Assembly (NCBI RefSeq): GCF_014651035.1
Contig: NZ_BMWC01000009.1
Coordinates: 124,001 to 188,000, forward strand
Origin: Streptomyces lomondensis
GTDB taxonomy: Bacteria > Actinomycetota > Actinomycetes > Streptomycetales > Streptomycetaceae
DNA length: 64,000 nucleotides
Direction: 5' to 3'
Shown: positions 25,049 to 33,632 of the stretch, one piece after another
How positions within the stretch are numbered: the first letter of the stretch is position 1
How the letters are laid out: each line of letters opens with the position of its first letter
Program-made: the position numbers and the translations under genes
Notes under the pieces: model-generated
Databases searched by the model: none
Told to the model about the DNA's origin: nothing
The model's input: the letters and a program-made list of their open reading frames with translations, nothing else

Positions 25049-26089
25049 ATGCGAGCAGTGGTCGCGCACGGCGCCGGAGACCTGCGGCTGGAGGAGCGCC
25101 CGGTGCCGGTTCCCGGCCCCGGCGAGGTGGCGGTCGACATCCGGTACGGCGGCATCTGCGGATCCGACCTGCACTACTGGCGGCACGGCGCGGTCGGCGA
25201 GTTCCGGCTGCGCGAACCCCTCGTCCTCGGCCACGAGATCGTCGGCCGGGTGCGCGAGACCGGGCCCGGCGTCCAGGCGCTCCCGCCCGGCACGCAGGTG
25301 GCGGTCCATCCGCTGGCGTCCTGCGGCACCTGCCGCCAGTGCCGGGCAGGCCGGCGCAACACCTGCCTGGACGCCGGCTACCTGGGCAGCGCGGCCCGGA
25401 ATCCGCATGTGCAGGGCGGCTTCGCCGACGTCCTGGTCGTCCCCGCGGAGCGGGTGCTGCCGCTGCCCGAGGGCCTGGACCCGCGGCTGGCCGCCCTCGC
25501 CGAGCCGGCGTCGGTCGCCTGGCACGCCGTGCGCCAGGCCGGGGACGTACGGGGGAAGCGGGTGCTGGTCACGGGCGCGGGTCCGATCGGCTGTCTGGTC
25601 GTCGCGGCGCTGCGCGCCGCTGGCGCCGGGGAGATCACCGTCACCGACGTCCACGAGGCACCTCTGACGGTCGCGAAGGCGGTGGGCGCCACCTCGGTGG
25701 TGCGGGTCGGCTCGGGGCCGGACGAACTGGACGGTCTCGCCGCCGAGATCGCCGTGGAGTCCTCGGGCAGCCCGGCGGGACTGCGCACCTGCGTGTACGG
25801 CGTGGACCGGGGAGGTCTGGTGGTCGGGCTCGGCCTGCTGCCGCCCGGGGACACTCCCGTCGCCGCCAACGCCGTCATCACGCGGGAGCTGCGGCTCGTC
25901 GGCTCCTTCCGCTTCGACACGGAGCTGGGCGAGGTGCTCGGGGCGCTGGCCGACGGGCGTCTGGCGGCCGACCCGGTGGTCACCTCGGTGGTCCCGGTGC
26001 CCCGGGTGGACGAGGCGTTCCCGCTGGCCGCCGACCCGGCCCGTTCGTGCAAGGTCCTGCTCGACTTCGGCGAACCGGCCGCCTCCTGA
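25049..26089 (+). CDS. idnD: L-idonate 5-dehydrogenase-type zinc alcohol dehydrogenase
   Basis: 346 residues of the medium-chain zinc dehydrogenase family. CGSDLHYWRHG and GHEIVG provide catalytic zinc ligands, and CGTCRQCRAGRRNTC provides the four structural-zinc cysteines. VLVTGAGPIGCLVVAAL is the NAD-binding motif. CGSDLHYWRHGAVG is characteristic of L-idonate 5-dehydrogenases, which make 5-ketogluconate. The next enzyme in that route, gluconate 5-dehydrogenase, is the broken gene just upstream. ATG 25049 has AAGGAG; an upstream in-frame ATG lies within the 24-bp repeats and is unlikely. Confidence 0.88.
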   Translation: MRAVVAHGAGDLRLEERPVPVPGPGEVAVDIRYGGICGSDLHYWRHGAVGEFRLREPLVLGHEIVGRVRETGPGVQALPPGTQVAVHPLASCGTCRQCRAGRRNTCLDAGYLGSAARNPHVQGGFADVLVVPAERVLPLPEGLDPRLAALAEPASVAWHAVRQAGDVRGKRVLVTGAGPIGCLVVAALRAAGAGEITVTDVHEAPLTVAKAVGATSVVRVGSGPDELDGLAAEIAVESSGSPAGLRTCVYGVDRGGLVVGLGLLPPGDTPVAANAVITRELRLVGSFRFDTELGEVLGALADGRLAADPVVTSVVPVPRVDEAFPLAADPARSCKVLLDFGEPAAS

Positions 26090-26132
26090 CCCCGATCCGC
26101 GTCAACAGCCCTGCCGAGAAACGGAGTTCAGC

Positions 26133-27149
26133 ATGACCGACCTGCCCCAGCCCCTCCCCCGGGTCGCGGTCAGCCGCACAGGGCTGCCGGGAACCGGCGT
26201 CGCACACCTCGCCTCCCGCTACGACGTCACCGCCTGGCGGGAGGAGACCCCGCCCTCCCCTTCCCAACTGGCCGGGCTGGCCCGCGACTGCGCGGCACTG
26301 CTCGTCCTCGGCTCCGACCGCGTCGACGCGGAACTGCTCGACGCGGCCGGACCGCAGCTGCGTGTCGTGGCCCTGGCGTCGATGGGCTACGACGGTGTCG
26401 ACGTGGCAGCCGCCGCCGCACGCGGTGTGGTCGTCACCCACACGCCCGGCGTGCTCGCCGAGACCACCGCGGACGTGGCGATGGCGCTGATCCTGATGGC
26501 GCGCCGCCGCCTCGGGGCGAGCATGGACGCCCTGCGGCGCGGCGAGTGGGGCGCCTTCCGCATGGAGGCCTTCCTGGGCCTGGACGTGCAGGGCGCGACC
26601 CTCGGGCTGATCGGCTACGGACAGATCGCCCGCGCGCTGGCCCGCAGGGCGGCCGGTTTCGGCATGCGTGTCCAGCACCACCACCCGCGGCGCCGGGAGG
26701 ACGACGAACTGTCCCGCTGGGTGTCGTTCGACCACCTCCTCCGCACCAGTGACGTGGTGTCCGTGCACACCCCGTTGACCGCCGAGACGGCCGGTCTCAT
26801 CGGGGCCGCGGAGATCGCCCGCATGAAGACGACGGCGACCCTGGTCAACACCGGGCGGGGCGGAGTCGTCGACGAGCACGCCCTCCTCGACGCGCTGCGC
26901 TGTGGGCGGCTGCACTCGGCGGGCCTGGACGTGATGGTCGACGAACCCCGCACCGACCCCGACGACCCACTGTTCGCCGAGCCCCACCTGGTCGTGCTGC
27001 CGCATGTGGGCTCCGCCACCGAGGCGACTCGCGCGGCGATGGTCGACCTGGCCGCCCGCAACATCAGGGCCGTCCTGGACGGATCCGCCGCACCCACCCC
27101 GCTGCCCGGGACACGGAACCGGCCGGCAGCGGGCGTGGTGCTCCGGTGA
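26133..27149 (+). CDS. D-isomer-specific 2-hydroxyacid dehydrogenase (glyoxylate/gluconate reductase-like)
   Basis: 338 residues. LGLIGYGQIARALARRAAGF binds NAD(P). The catalytic residues lie in NTGRGGVVDEHAL (arginine), MVDEPRTDPDDPLF (glutamate) and VLPHVGSATEATR (histidine). The ASMGYDGVDVAAAAARGVVV block matches 2-ketogluconate/glyoxylate reductases. Second such enzyme in the region; likely reduces a 2-keto sugar acid, a guess from context. Forty-three bases separate it from idnD in the same direction. Confidence 0.88.
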   Translation: MTDLPQPLPRVAVSRTGLPGTGVAHLASRYDVTAWREETPPSPSQLAGLARDCAALLVLGSDRVDAELLDAAGPQLRVVALASMGYDGVDVAAAAARGVVVTHTPGVLAETTADVAMALILMARRRLGASMDALRRGEWGAFRMEAFLGLDVQGATLGLIGYGQIARALARRAAGFGMRVQHHHPRRREDDELSRWVSFDHLLRTSDVVSVHTPLTAETAGLIGAAEIARMKTTATLVNTGRGGVVDEHALLDALRCGRLHSAGLDVMVDEPRTDPDDPLFAEPHLVVLPHVGSATEATRAAMVDLAARNIRAVLDGSAAPTPLPGTRNRPAAGVVLR

Positions 27150-27199
27150 GCATGCCGTCGTGGCCGCGCTGCTCGCCCGACCGCGGGCCGCCGTAAGCT

Positions 27200-27583
27200 T
27201 CAGGAATTCATCTCGGCCCGGTCGGACTCGCTCCGGAGAACGCAGAATTCGTTGCCTTCGGGGTCGGCGAGGACCGCCCAGCCGGAGCCGTCGGGGTTCC
27301 GGTGATCGCTGACGAAGGTGGCACCGATCCCCAGCAGCCGTTCCACCTCCTGGTCACGCGAGGTCTCCGGGCGCAGACACAGGTGGATACGGTTCTTGAC
27401 CTTCTTGGGCTCGGGCACCTGGTTGAAGTACAGCACTGGGCCCTCCGCCAGCTGCACCAGAGTCTCCCGATGTCCCGGTCTGCTCTCCGGATGCAGGGGT
27501 CGGCCAGTCACCCTGCTCCAGAACAGGGCCAGTTCATAGGCATCCGCACAGTCGATCGCCACGTTCTGCAGTATCGAAACCAT
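27200..27583 (-). CDS. VOC-family protein (glyoxalase/bleomycin-resistance fold)
   Basis: 127 residues: a complete paired beta-alpha-beta-beta-beta VOC domain. MVSILQNVAIDCADAYELAL opens module one, and HRNPDGSGWAVLADPEGNEF is the characteristic VOC end motif. The NRIHLCLRPETSRDQEVERL segment is typical of the actinobacterial subgroup annotated as VOC proteins without known substrate. It stands alone between two catabolic clusters and points left. Confidence 0.85.
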   Translation of the reverse strand: MVSILQNVAIDCADAYELALFWSRVTGRPLHPESRPGHRETLVQLAEGPVLYFNQVPEPKKVKNRIHLCLRPETSRDQEVERLLGIGATFVSDHRNPDGSGWAVLADPEGNEFCVLRSESDRAEMNS

Positions 27584-27636
27584 GCGCGCCAGCCTAGGCC
27601 GCCGACCAGCACCTCCCGGCCTCCCCCTCCCCGGTG

Positions 27637-28623
27637 TCAGGCCGCGAGGACGCGGGCGCGGCAGGCCGCCGGTGTTCCCCAGGCGGTGCGCAGGGCGCGG
27701 GCCTTGCGCAGCCAGAGGGAGAGGTCCAGTTCCTCGGTGTAGCCGAGGGCACCGTGGCACTGCAGGGCCACGCGGGCGGCCTGGTAGGTCGCCTCGGAGG
27801 CCGCCAGCTTCGCCGCCGCGATGTCGCGGGCACAGCTCGGCCGGTCGGCACCGGCCGTCAGGGCCACTGCCGCCGCGTGGACGAGCGGCTGGGCGAACTC
27901 CAGCGCGATCAAGGTGTCCGCAAGGTGGTGCTTGAGCGCCTGGAAGGAGCCGATGGGCCGGCCGAACTGGGTGCGTTGCTTCACGTAGTCGACCGTGCGG
28001 TCGAGCAGGGCGCGGCCGACTCCGAGGGCCTGGGCGGCGGTGGCCAGCGCCGCCACGTCGGCCGCGTGGGCTGCCGCGGCCCGGACCTGCGGGCCCTGCG
28101 CCAGGGGCGTTCCGCCGAGCGGCCGGGCCAGTCGGCGCGCCGGGTCGGCCGACGGCTGGACCGGACCCGCCGACTCCGCCACGCGCACGGTGTCCTCGGT
28201 GACGACGAGGACGAGGTCGGCGGCGTCCGCGTCCAAGGCGTAGGGGGTGCCGGGTGTCAGCAGGCACAGGGAGGCGACCGTCTTGCCGGAGGCGATGCCC
28301 GGCAGCCAGTCCGTCGTGTCGTCGAGGCGGTCGAGCAGTGCGGCCACAGCCACCGTCTCCACCAGCGGACCAGGCACCGCGTACCGCCCCAACTCGGCGA
28401 AGGCGACGGTCAGTTCCACGGGGCGGGGCCCCAGCCCGGCGTGCTCCTCCGGGACGGCCAGGGCGAAGACGCCGGCCTCGGCCAGGCGGGCCCAGAGCGC
28501 GCGCCCGGGGCCGTGGTCTCCGGTGGACCAGGTCCGGACGACCGCGGGGGTCCCGGCCGCGGTCAGCAGGGCGTCCAGTGAGCGGGCGAACTCGCGCTGC
28601 TCGTCGTCGAGGAGGAACCGCAT
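27637..28623 (-). CDS. Acyl-CoA dehydrogenase, short subunit of the HIP (steroid C/D ring) cluster
   Basis: 328 residues of the acyl-CoA dehydrogenase fold. It shows GDHGPGRALWARLAEAGVFA and VPEEHAGLGPRPVELTVAFA early, then DYVKQRTQFGRPIGSFQALK and VALQCHGALGYTEELDLSLW. The usual catalytic base near the last block is not obvious, as in subunits of heteromeric steroid dehydrogenases such as FadE32/FadE33. It is co-translated with a second, full-length dehydrogenase (TGATG overlap). The pair resembles the alpha2beta2 enzymes of mycobacterial cholesterol side-chain and ring breakdown. The exact FadE number cannot be assigned. Confidence 0.85.
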   Translation of the reverse strand: MRFLLDDEQREFARSLDALLTAAGTPAVVRTWSTGDHGPGRALWARLAEAGVFALAVPEEHAGLGPRPVELTVAFAELGRYAVPGPLVETVAVAALLDRLDDTTDWLPGIASGKTVASLCLLTPGTPYALDADAADLVLVVTEDTVRVAESAGPVQPSADPARRLARPLGGTPLAQGPQVRAAAAHAADVAALATAAQALGVGRALLDRTVDYVKQRTQFGRPIGSFQALKHHLADTLIALEFAQPLVHAAAVALTAGADRPSCARDIAAAKLAASEATYQAARVALQCHGALGYTEELDLSLWLRKARALRTAWGTPAACRARVLAA

Positions 28624-29792
28624 CACCGGCGTCCCTTCGGCAGGCCGAGCAGCCGCTCGGCGATGATGTCCCGCTGGATCTCGTTGGTGCCGGCGTAGAT
28701 CGGCCCGGCGAGGGAGAAGGTGTACCCCTCGGACCAGCTGCCGTGCGCGGGCGCGTCCGCGGCGTCGTCGGCGAGTTCGCCGTAGGGGCCGAGGAGGTCC
28801 AGGGCGGTCTCGTGCAGGGCGATGTCCAGCTCGGACCAGAACACCTTGTTCAGGCTCGACTCCGCGCCGATCGATCCGCCCGCCGCCAGACGGGAGGCGC
28901 TCGCGTACGTGAACAGCTGGTAGGCGCGGGCCCGGACGACCGCGTCGGCGACCCGGTCGCGCAGTGCCGTGTCGGACGGGTCGCCGGTGGCGCGCCACAG
29001 TGCGGCGAGGCGGTCGGCGGCGGCCGTGAAGCGGCCGGGGCTGCGCAGGGTGAGGCCGCGCTCGTTGCCGGCCGTGCTCATCGCCACCCGCCAGCCCTGC
29101 CCCACCTCGCCGATGACATCCTCGTCGGGCACGAAGACGTCGTCGAGGAAGAGTTCGGCGAAGGCCGGCTTGCCGTCCAGGCGCCCGATGGGGCGTACGA
29201 TCACGCCGTCCGCATCCAGTGGGAACATCACGTAGGTCAGGCCCTGGTGGGGCCTGTCGGTGTGCGGGTCGCTGCGGAACAGGCCGAAGGCGCGGTCGGC
29301 GAAGGCGGCCCGGGAGGACCAGGTCTTCTGGCCGGAGAGCAGCCATCCGCTGTCGGTGCGTCGCGCGGTCGAACGCAGCGCGGCGAGGTCGGATCCGGCC
29401 TCCGGTTCGGACCAGGCCTGGGCCCAGACGGCCTCGCCGCTCGCCATCGGCGGCAGGACGCGGGCGCACTGCTCCGGCGTGCCGTGCTCGAAGAGGGTGG
29501 GGGCCAGCAGGTTGATGCCGTTCTGGCTGACCCGGCCCGGCGCGCCGGCCGCGTAGTACTCCTCCTCGAAGATCAGCCACTCGGTGATCGAGGCGCCCCG
29601 GCCGCCGTACTCCTCGGGCCAGGAGACCACCGACCAACGGTCCGCGAACAGGGTGCGCTCCCACTCCCGGTGGGCCGCGAAGCCCTCCGCCGTCTCCAGG
29701 GAGGGCAGCGGGGTGTCGGGGACATGGGCGGTGAGCCAGGCGCGGGCCTCGGCTCGGAAGGCGTCCTCGGCGGGCGAGAAGGAGAGGTCCAT
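28623..29792 (-). CDS. Acyl-CoA dehydrogenase, FadE30/31-like, of the HIP cluster
   Basis: 389 residues from ATG 29792 (MDLSFSPAEDAFRAEARAWL), preceded by GAGGA. Family blocks are SWPEEYGGRGASITEWLIFE, WAQAWSEPEAGSDLAALRS, GWLLSGQKTWSSRAAFADRA and the end GPIYAGTNEIQRDIIAERLL. It oxidises an acyl-CoA to the 2-enoyl-CoA with FAD. In mycobacteria FadE30 and related enzymes act on the propanoyl side chain and later intermediates of HIP; here the assignment rests on its neighbours. The promoter contains a KstR2-like dyad at 29857-29876. Confidence 0.87.
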   Translation of the reverse strand: MDLSFSPAEDAFRAEARAWLTAHVPDTPLPSLETAEGFAAHREWERTLFADRWSVVSWPEEYGGRGASITEWLIFEEEYYAAGAPGRVSQNGINLLAPTLFEHGTPEQCARVLPPMASGEAVWAQAWSEPEAGSDLAALRSTARRTDSGWLLSGQKTWSSRAAFADRAFGLFRSDPHTDRPHQGLTYVMFPLDADGVIVRPIGRLDGKPAFAELFLDDVFVPDEDVIGEVGQGWRVAMSTAGNERGLTLRSPGRFTAAADRLAALWRATGDPSDTALRDRVADAVVRARAYQLFTYASASRLAAGGSIGAESSLNKVFWSELDIALHETALDLLGPYGELADDAADAPAHGSWSEGYTFSLAGPIYAGTNEIQRDIIAERLLGLPKGRR

Positions 29793-29856
29793 CAGGGGGC
29801 CGTCCTCTTCATGACGTCGGGCGCCGTCCAGGCGGTGGGCATCCCACCCCCCCTTC

Positions 29857-29876
29857 CCTAACAAGTGTTTGGTAGG
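29857..29876. promoter_or_regulatory. KstR2-like operator between the fadE pair and ipdF
   Basis: CCTAACAAGTGTTTGGTAGG is a dyad of the form CCTAnCAAnnnnTTGnTAGG. Its core, AACAAGTGTTTGGT, fits the mycobacterial KstR2 motif AnCAAGnnCTTGnT at all but one defined position. It lies in the divergent promoter of fadE genes and ipdF-kstR2-fadA6. Confidence 0.7.
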
Positions 29877-29934
29877 TTAACGTGCGGGACGTGAGCCCGT
29901 CGAGAGCTGTCCGGAGCCGGAAGGGGGCCCGCCC

Positions 29935-30720
29935 GTGACCGCACCGCCGCCGTACGTGCCCGGCCACGGGCTGCTGGACGGCCGGGGCGCCGTCGTCACC
30001 GCCGCCGCGGGCGCCGGGATCGGTGGTGCGACCGCGCGGCGGCTACTGGAGGAGGGCGCGCGGGTCGTCGTCTCCGACGCCCACGCGCGCCGGCTGAAGG
30101 AGTCCGCAGCCGAACTGGCCGGCGCCTTCGGCGCGGACCGGGTCGCCGCGCTCCCCTGCGACGTCACCGACGAGGCGCAGGTCGCCGCGTTGTTCGACCT
30201 CGTCGAGGAACGGCACGGGCGGCTGGACATCGTCGTCAACAACGCCGGTCTCGGCGGCACCGCCGACCTCGTCGAGATGACGGACGAGCAGTGGGAGAAG
30301 GTCCTCGACGTCACCCTGAACGGCACGTTCCGCTGCACGCGTGCCGCACTGCGCCGCATGAAGGCCGTGGGCGCGGGCGGGGTGATCGTGAACAACTCGT
30401 CGGTGATCGGCTGGCGGGCGCAGCGGGGGCAGGCGCACTACGCCGCCGCCAAGGCCGGGGTCATGGCGCTCACCCGGTGTGCCGCGCTGGAGGCCGCCGC
30501 GTTCGGGGTCCGGGTCAACGCCGTCGCGCCGAGCCTCGCCATGCACCCGCACCTTGCCAAGGTCACCACCCCCGAGCTGCTTGAGGAACTCACCGCCCGG
30601 GAGGCCTTCGGGCGGTACGCCGAGCCGTGGGAGGTGGCCAACGTGATCGTGTTCCTGGCCTCCGGCTACTCCTCGTACATGACCGGCGAGGTCGTCTCCG
30701 TCAGCAGCCGGCGCGCGTGA
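29935..30720 (+). CDS. ipdF: IpdF-like short-chain dehydrogenase of the HIP pathway
   Basis: 261 residues from GTG 29935 with GGAAGGGG upstream. SDR motifs: TAAAGAGIGGATARRLLEEG (cofactor loop), NNAGLGGTADL, NNSSVIGW and YAAAKAGVMAL with the catalytic tyrosine and lysine. In mycobacteria IpdF is the hydroxy-acyl-CoA dehydrogenase that oxidises the ring 5-hydroxyl of HIP-derived thioesters and lies next to kstR2 and fadE30, as here. Identity is inferred from synteny plus family. The end YSSYMTGEVVSVSSRRA is complete. Confidence 0.78.
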   Translation: MTAPPPYVPGHGLLDGRGAVVTAAAGAGIGGATARRLLEEGARVVVSDAHARRLKESAAELAGAFGADRVAALPCDVTDEAQVAALFDLVEERHGRLDIVVNNAGLGGTADLVEMTDEQWEKVLDVTLNGTFRCTRAALRRMKAVGAGGVIVNNSSVIGWRAQRGQAHYAAAKAGVMALTRCAALEAAAFGVRVNAVAPSLAMHPHLAKVTTPELLEELTAREAFGRYAEPWEVANVIVFLASGYSSYMTGEVVSVSSRRA

Positions 30721-30735
30721 GGCGAGAATGATCCG

Positions 30736-31359
30736 GTGCCGAACAGCAGCAGTGACCGTAAGAAGACGGCGATGAACACCGCGCCCGAGCGGCGCGAGGA
30801 GATCCTGGCCACCGCCGCCGAGGTGTTCGCCGCGCAGGGCTACCGCGCCACCACCGTCCGCCGGATCGCGGACGCGGCGGGGATGCTCGCGGGCAGCCTC
30901 TACTACCACTTCGACTCCAAGGAGTCGATGCTCGACGAGATCCTCTCCGGCTTCCTGAACGAGCTGTGGGCCCGCTACGACGCCGTGCTCGGTTCCGGCC
31001 TCGGGCCCAGGGAGACCATCGAGGCGCTCGTCACCGAGTCCTTCCGGGAGATCGACCGGCGTCGCGACGCCGTCGCCATCTACCAGAAGGAGGCCAGGCA
31101 CCTGCAGGACCAGCCGCGTTTCGCCTATCTCGCCGCATCGCAGGTGAAGTTCGAGAAGGCGTGGCTGGGCACGCTGGAGCGCGGGGTGGCCGAGCGGGCC
31201 TTCCGCGCCGACCTCGACGTCCGGCTCACGTACCGCTTCCTGCGCGACACCGTCTGGGTGGCCGCGTCCTGGTACCGGCCGGGCGGACAGCACAGCCCGG
31301 AGGAGATCGCCCGCCAGTACCTGTCGATGGTGCTGGAGGGCATCACGCTCCGGGAATGA
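30736..31359 (+). CDS. kstR2: KstR2-like TetR-family regulator
   Basis: 207 residues from GTG 30736; an internal ATG at 30772 is an alternative. The helix-turn-helix reads YRATTVRRIADAAGMLAGSL and YYHFDSKESMLDEIL. The ligand domain keeps blocks typical of KstR2: VAIYQKEARHLQDQPRFAYL, DLDVRLTYRFLRDTVWVAAS and WYRPGG. KstR2 represses the HIP catabolic genes and is released by HIP-CoA. It lies between ipdF and fadA6 and faces two KstR2-like dyads, 0.9 kb upstream and 4.7 kb downstream. It probably controls all four transcription units of the cluster. Confidence 0.83.
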   Translation: MPNSSSDRKKTAMNTAPERREEILATAAEVFAAQGYRATTVRRIADAAGMLAGSLYYHFDSKESMLDEILSGFLNELWARYDAVLGSGLGPRETIEALVTESFREIDRRRDAVAIYQKEARHLQDQPRFAYLAASQVKFEKAWLGTLERGVAERAFRADLDVRLTYRFLRDTVWVAASWYRPGGQHSPEEIARQYLSMVLEGITLRE

Positions 31360-31385
31360 CCCCGACAGGCTTCAAAGGAGTGGCC

Positions 31386-32543
31386 ATGGCCGAGGCATAC
31401 ATCGTCGAAGCGGTCCGCACCCCGGTCGGCAGGCGAGGCGGCGGGCTGTCCGCCGTGCATCCCGCCGATCTCGGCGCGCACGTGCTGAAGGCGCTGATGG
31501 AACGCTCGGCCGTCGACCCGGCGGCCGTCGAGGACGTCGTCCTCGGCTGCCTGGACGCCGTGGGGCCGCAGGCCGGGGACATCGCGCGGACCTGCTGGCT
31601 GGCCGCCGGGCTGCCGGAGGAGGTGCCGGGGGTGACCGTGGACCGGCAGTGCGGCTCCTCGCAGCAGGCCGTGCACTTCGCCGCCCAGGCGGTGCTGTCG
31701 GGCACGCAGGACCTCGTGGTCGCGGGCGGTGTGCAGAACATGTCGATGGTCCCGATCGCCTTCGCGACCCGGCAGGCCGCCGAGCCGCTCGGCCTGACCC
31801 AGGGCCCCTTCGCCGGCTCGGAGGGCTGGCGGGCCCGGTACGGCGACCGGCCGGTCAACCAGTTCGCCGGCGCCGAGATGATCGCCGCCAAGTGGAGCAT
31901 CTCCCGCCGGGACATGGAGGAGTTCGCGCTCCGCTCCCACCAGCGGGCCCTGCGCGCCATCGACGAGGGCCGCTTCGACCGCGAGACCGTGCCCTACGGC
32001 GACGTCACGACCGACGAGGGCCCGCGCCGCGACACCAGCCTGGAGAAGATGGCCGGGCTGAAGCCGGTGATCGACGGCGGCAGCATCACGGCGGCCTGCT
32101 CCTCCCAGGTCTCCGACGGCGCCTCCGCCCTGCTGCTGGCGAGCGAACGGGCCGTGCGGGAACACGGCCTGACGCCGCGCGCCCGTATCCACCACCTCTC
32201 GGTGCGCGGCGAGGACCCCATCCGGATGCTGTCCGCGCCGATCCCGGCGACGGCGTACGCGCTGAAGAAGTCCGGGATGACGCTCGACGCCATCGACCTG
32301 GTCGAGATCAACGAGGCGTTCGCGCCGGTGGTGCTGGCCTGGCTGAAGGAGACCGGCGCCGACCCGGAGAGGGTCAACGTCAACGGCGGCGCCATCGCGC
32401 TCGGCCATCCCCTGGGCGCCACCGGCACCAAGCTCATGACGACGCTGCTGCACGAACTGGAGCGCACGGGCGGCCGCTACGGTCTCCAGACGATGTGCGA
32501 GGGCGGCGGGCAGGCCAACGTCACCATCATCGAGCGGCTGTGA
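31386..32543 (+). CDS. fadA6: FadA6-like thiolase of the HIP pathway
   Basis: 385 residues from ATG 31386 with AAAGGAG upstream. Thiolase motifs are complete: VDRQCGSSQQAVHFAAQ (nucleophilic cysteine), NGGAIALGHPLGATGTKLM (histidine) and MCEGGGQANVTIIERL (second cysteine). It cleaves a beta-ketoacyl-CoA with CoA. In the mycobacterial route FadA6 performs a thiolytic step after ring opening by IpdAB. It follows kstR2 by 26 bases and ends converging on ipdC. Confidence 0.85.
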   Translation: MAEAYIVEAVRTPVGRRGGGLSAVHPADLGAHVLKALMERSAVDPAAVEDVVLGCLDAVGPQAGDIARTCWLAAGLPEEVPGVTVDRQCGSSQQAVHFAAQAVLSGTQDLVVAGGVQNMSMVPIAFATRQAAEPLGLTQGPFAGSEGWRARYGDRPVNQFAGAEMIAAKWSISRRDMEEFALRSHQRALRAIDEGRFDRETVPYGDVTTDEGPRRDTSLEKMAGLKPVIDGGSITAACSSQVSDGASALLLASERAVREHGLTPRARIHHLSVRGEDPIRMLSAPIPATAYALKKSGMTLDAIDLVEINEAFAPVVLAWLKETGADPERVNVNGGAIALGHPLGATGTKLMTTLLHELERTGGRYGLQTMCEGGGQANVTIIERL

Positions 32544-32576
32544 GAGAAGTGACAGGCGCCCGGTGCCCCGAGCGGG

Positions 32577-33632
32577 TCAGCCCGCGTCGGGCAGCCGGTG
32601 CAGCACGGCATGCGCCTCGGCCATGATCCGGTCGACGAGTTCGGCGCAGGACGGCAGGTCGTCGATCACCCCGGCGACCTGCCCGGCGGCCATCACGCCG
32701 AGGTCGGTGCGGCCGTCGACCATCGCCGCCCGGAGCAGCATGGGGGTGCTGGCGGCGAGCAGGACCTGGCTCCAGGTCAGTTCCCTGCCGTGCTTCATCG
32801 CCAGGCCGTCGCGGACCATCGCCGCCCAGCTCATGCCGGTCTCGCGCCGGAAGGCCGCGGCGTGGCGGACCGCGCGCCACAGGGACGCGGCCCGGCCGGA
32901 CCGCTCCAGCGTGTCGACGAGTTCGCTGCGCAGCATCCGGTGGGGCAGGCCGTCGACCTGGGTGGTCACGGTGACGTCCTGGACGGCGGCGGCCAGGTAG
33001 CGGGCCTTGACCGGGTCGGGGACGGTGCTGTCGGAGGTGAGCAGGAAGCGGGTGCCCATGGCGATCCCGGCGGCGCCGTAGGCGAGGGCCGCGACCAGAC
33101 CGCGCCCGTCGTGGAAGCCGCCCGCCGCGATCACCGGGATGTCCACGGCGTCCACGACCTGGGGCAGCAGCACGGTGGTGGCCACACTGCCGGTGTGCCC
33201 GCCGCCCTCCCCACCCTGCACCACCACCGCGTCCGCGCCCCACGCGGCGACCTTCTCGGCGTGCCGCCGCGCGCCGACGGACGGGATGACGACGACACCG
33301 GCGTCCTTGAGCCGGGCGATCAGCTCCCGCGACGGCGCGAGCGCGAACGAGGCGGCCTTCACTCCCTCGTCGACGATGATCCGGGCCCGCTCGGCCGCGT
33401 CGCCCGCGTCCGCCCGCAGGTTGACCCCGAACGGCGCGTCCGTACGGGACTTGACCTCGCGGACCGCGGAGCGGAGCTGCTCCACCGTCATGGTGGCGGA
33501 GGCGAGGATGCCGAGGCCTCCGGCGTTCGCGGTGGCGGACACCAGGCGGGGGCCGGCCACCCAGCCCATGCCCGTCTGGACGAGCGGGTGCCGGACACCG
33601 ACCAGCTCCGTCAGGGGGGTGTCGATCGTCAT
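32577..33632 (-). CDS. ipdC: IpdC-like flavin-dependent oxidoreductase (nitronate monooxygenase fold)
   Basis: 351 residues of the 2-nitropropane dioxygenase/NMO TIM-barrel family. VRHPLVQTGMGWVAGPRLVS is the typical start. GADAVVVQGGEGGGHTGSVA and VIAAGGFHDGRGLVAALAYG are FMN-phosphate and active-site loops, and GIAMGTRFLLT follows. IpdC in mycobacteria is a flavin oxidoreductase needed to process the HIP rings and is encoded with ipdAB. Here ATG 33632 overlaps the ipdB stop by four bases. Last gene of the echA20-ipdA-ipdB-ipdC operon. Confidence 0.83.
   Translation of the reverse strand: MTIDTPLTELVGVRHPLVQTGMGWVAGPRLVSATANAGGLGILASATMTVEQLRSAVREVKSRTDAPFGVNLRADAGDAAERARIIVDEGVKAASFALAPSRELIARLKDAGVVVIPSVGARRHAEKVAAWGADAVVVQGGEGGGHTGSVATTVLLPQVVDAVDIPVIAAGGFHDGRGLVAALAYGAAGIAMGTRFLLTSDSTVPDPVKARYLAAAVQDVTVTTQVDGLPHRMLRSELVDTLERSGRAASLWRAVRHAAAFRRETGMSWAAMVRDGLAMKHGRELTWSQVLLAASTPMLLRAAMVDGRTDLGVMAAGQVAGVIDDLPSCAELVDRIMAEAHAVLHRLPDAG

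Noticed and set aside
24247..26136. A 629-codon frame running from the oxidase relic through idnD
   Set aside because: It only matches the oxidase for about 40 codons after the frameshift and then becomes an out-of-frame shadow of idnD.
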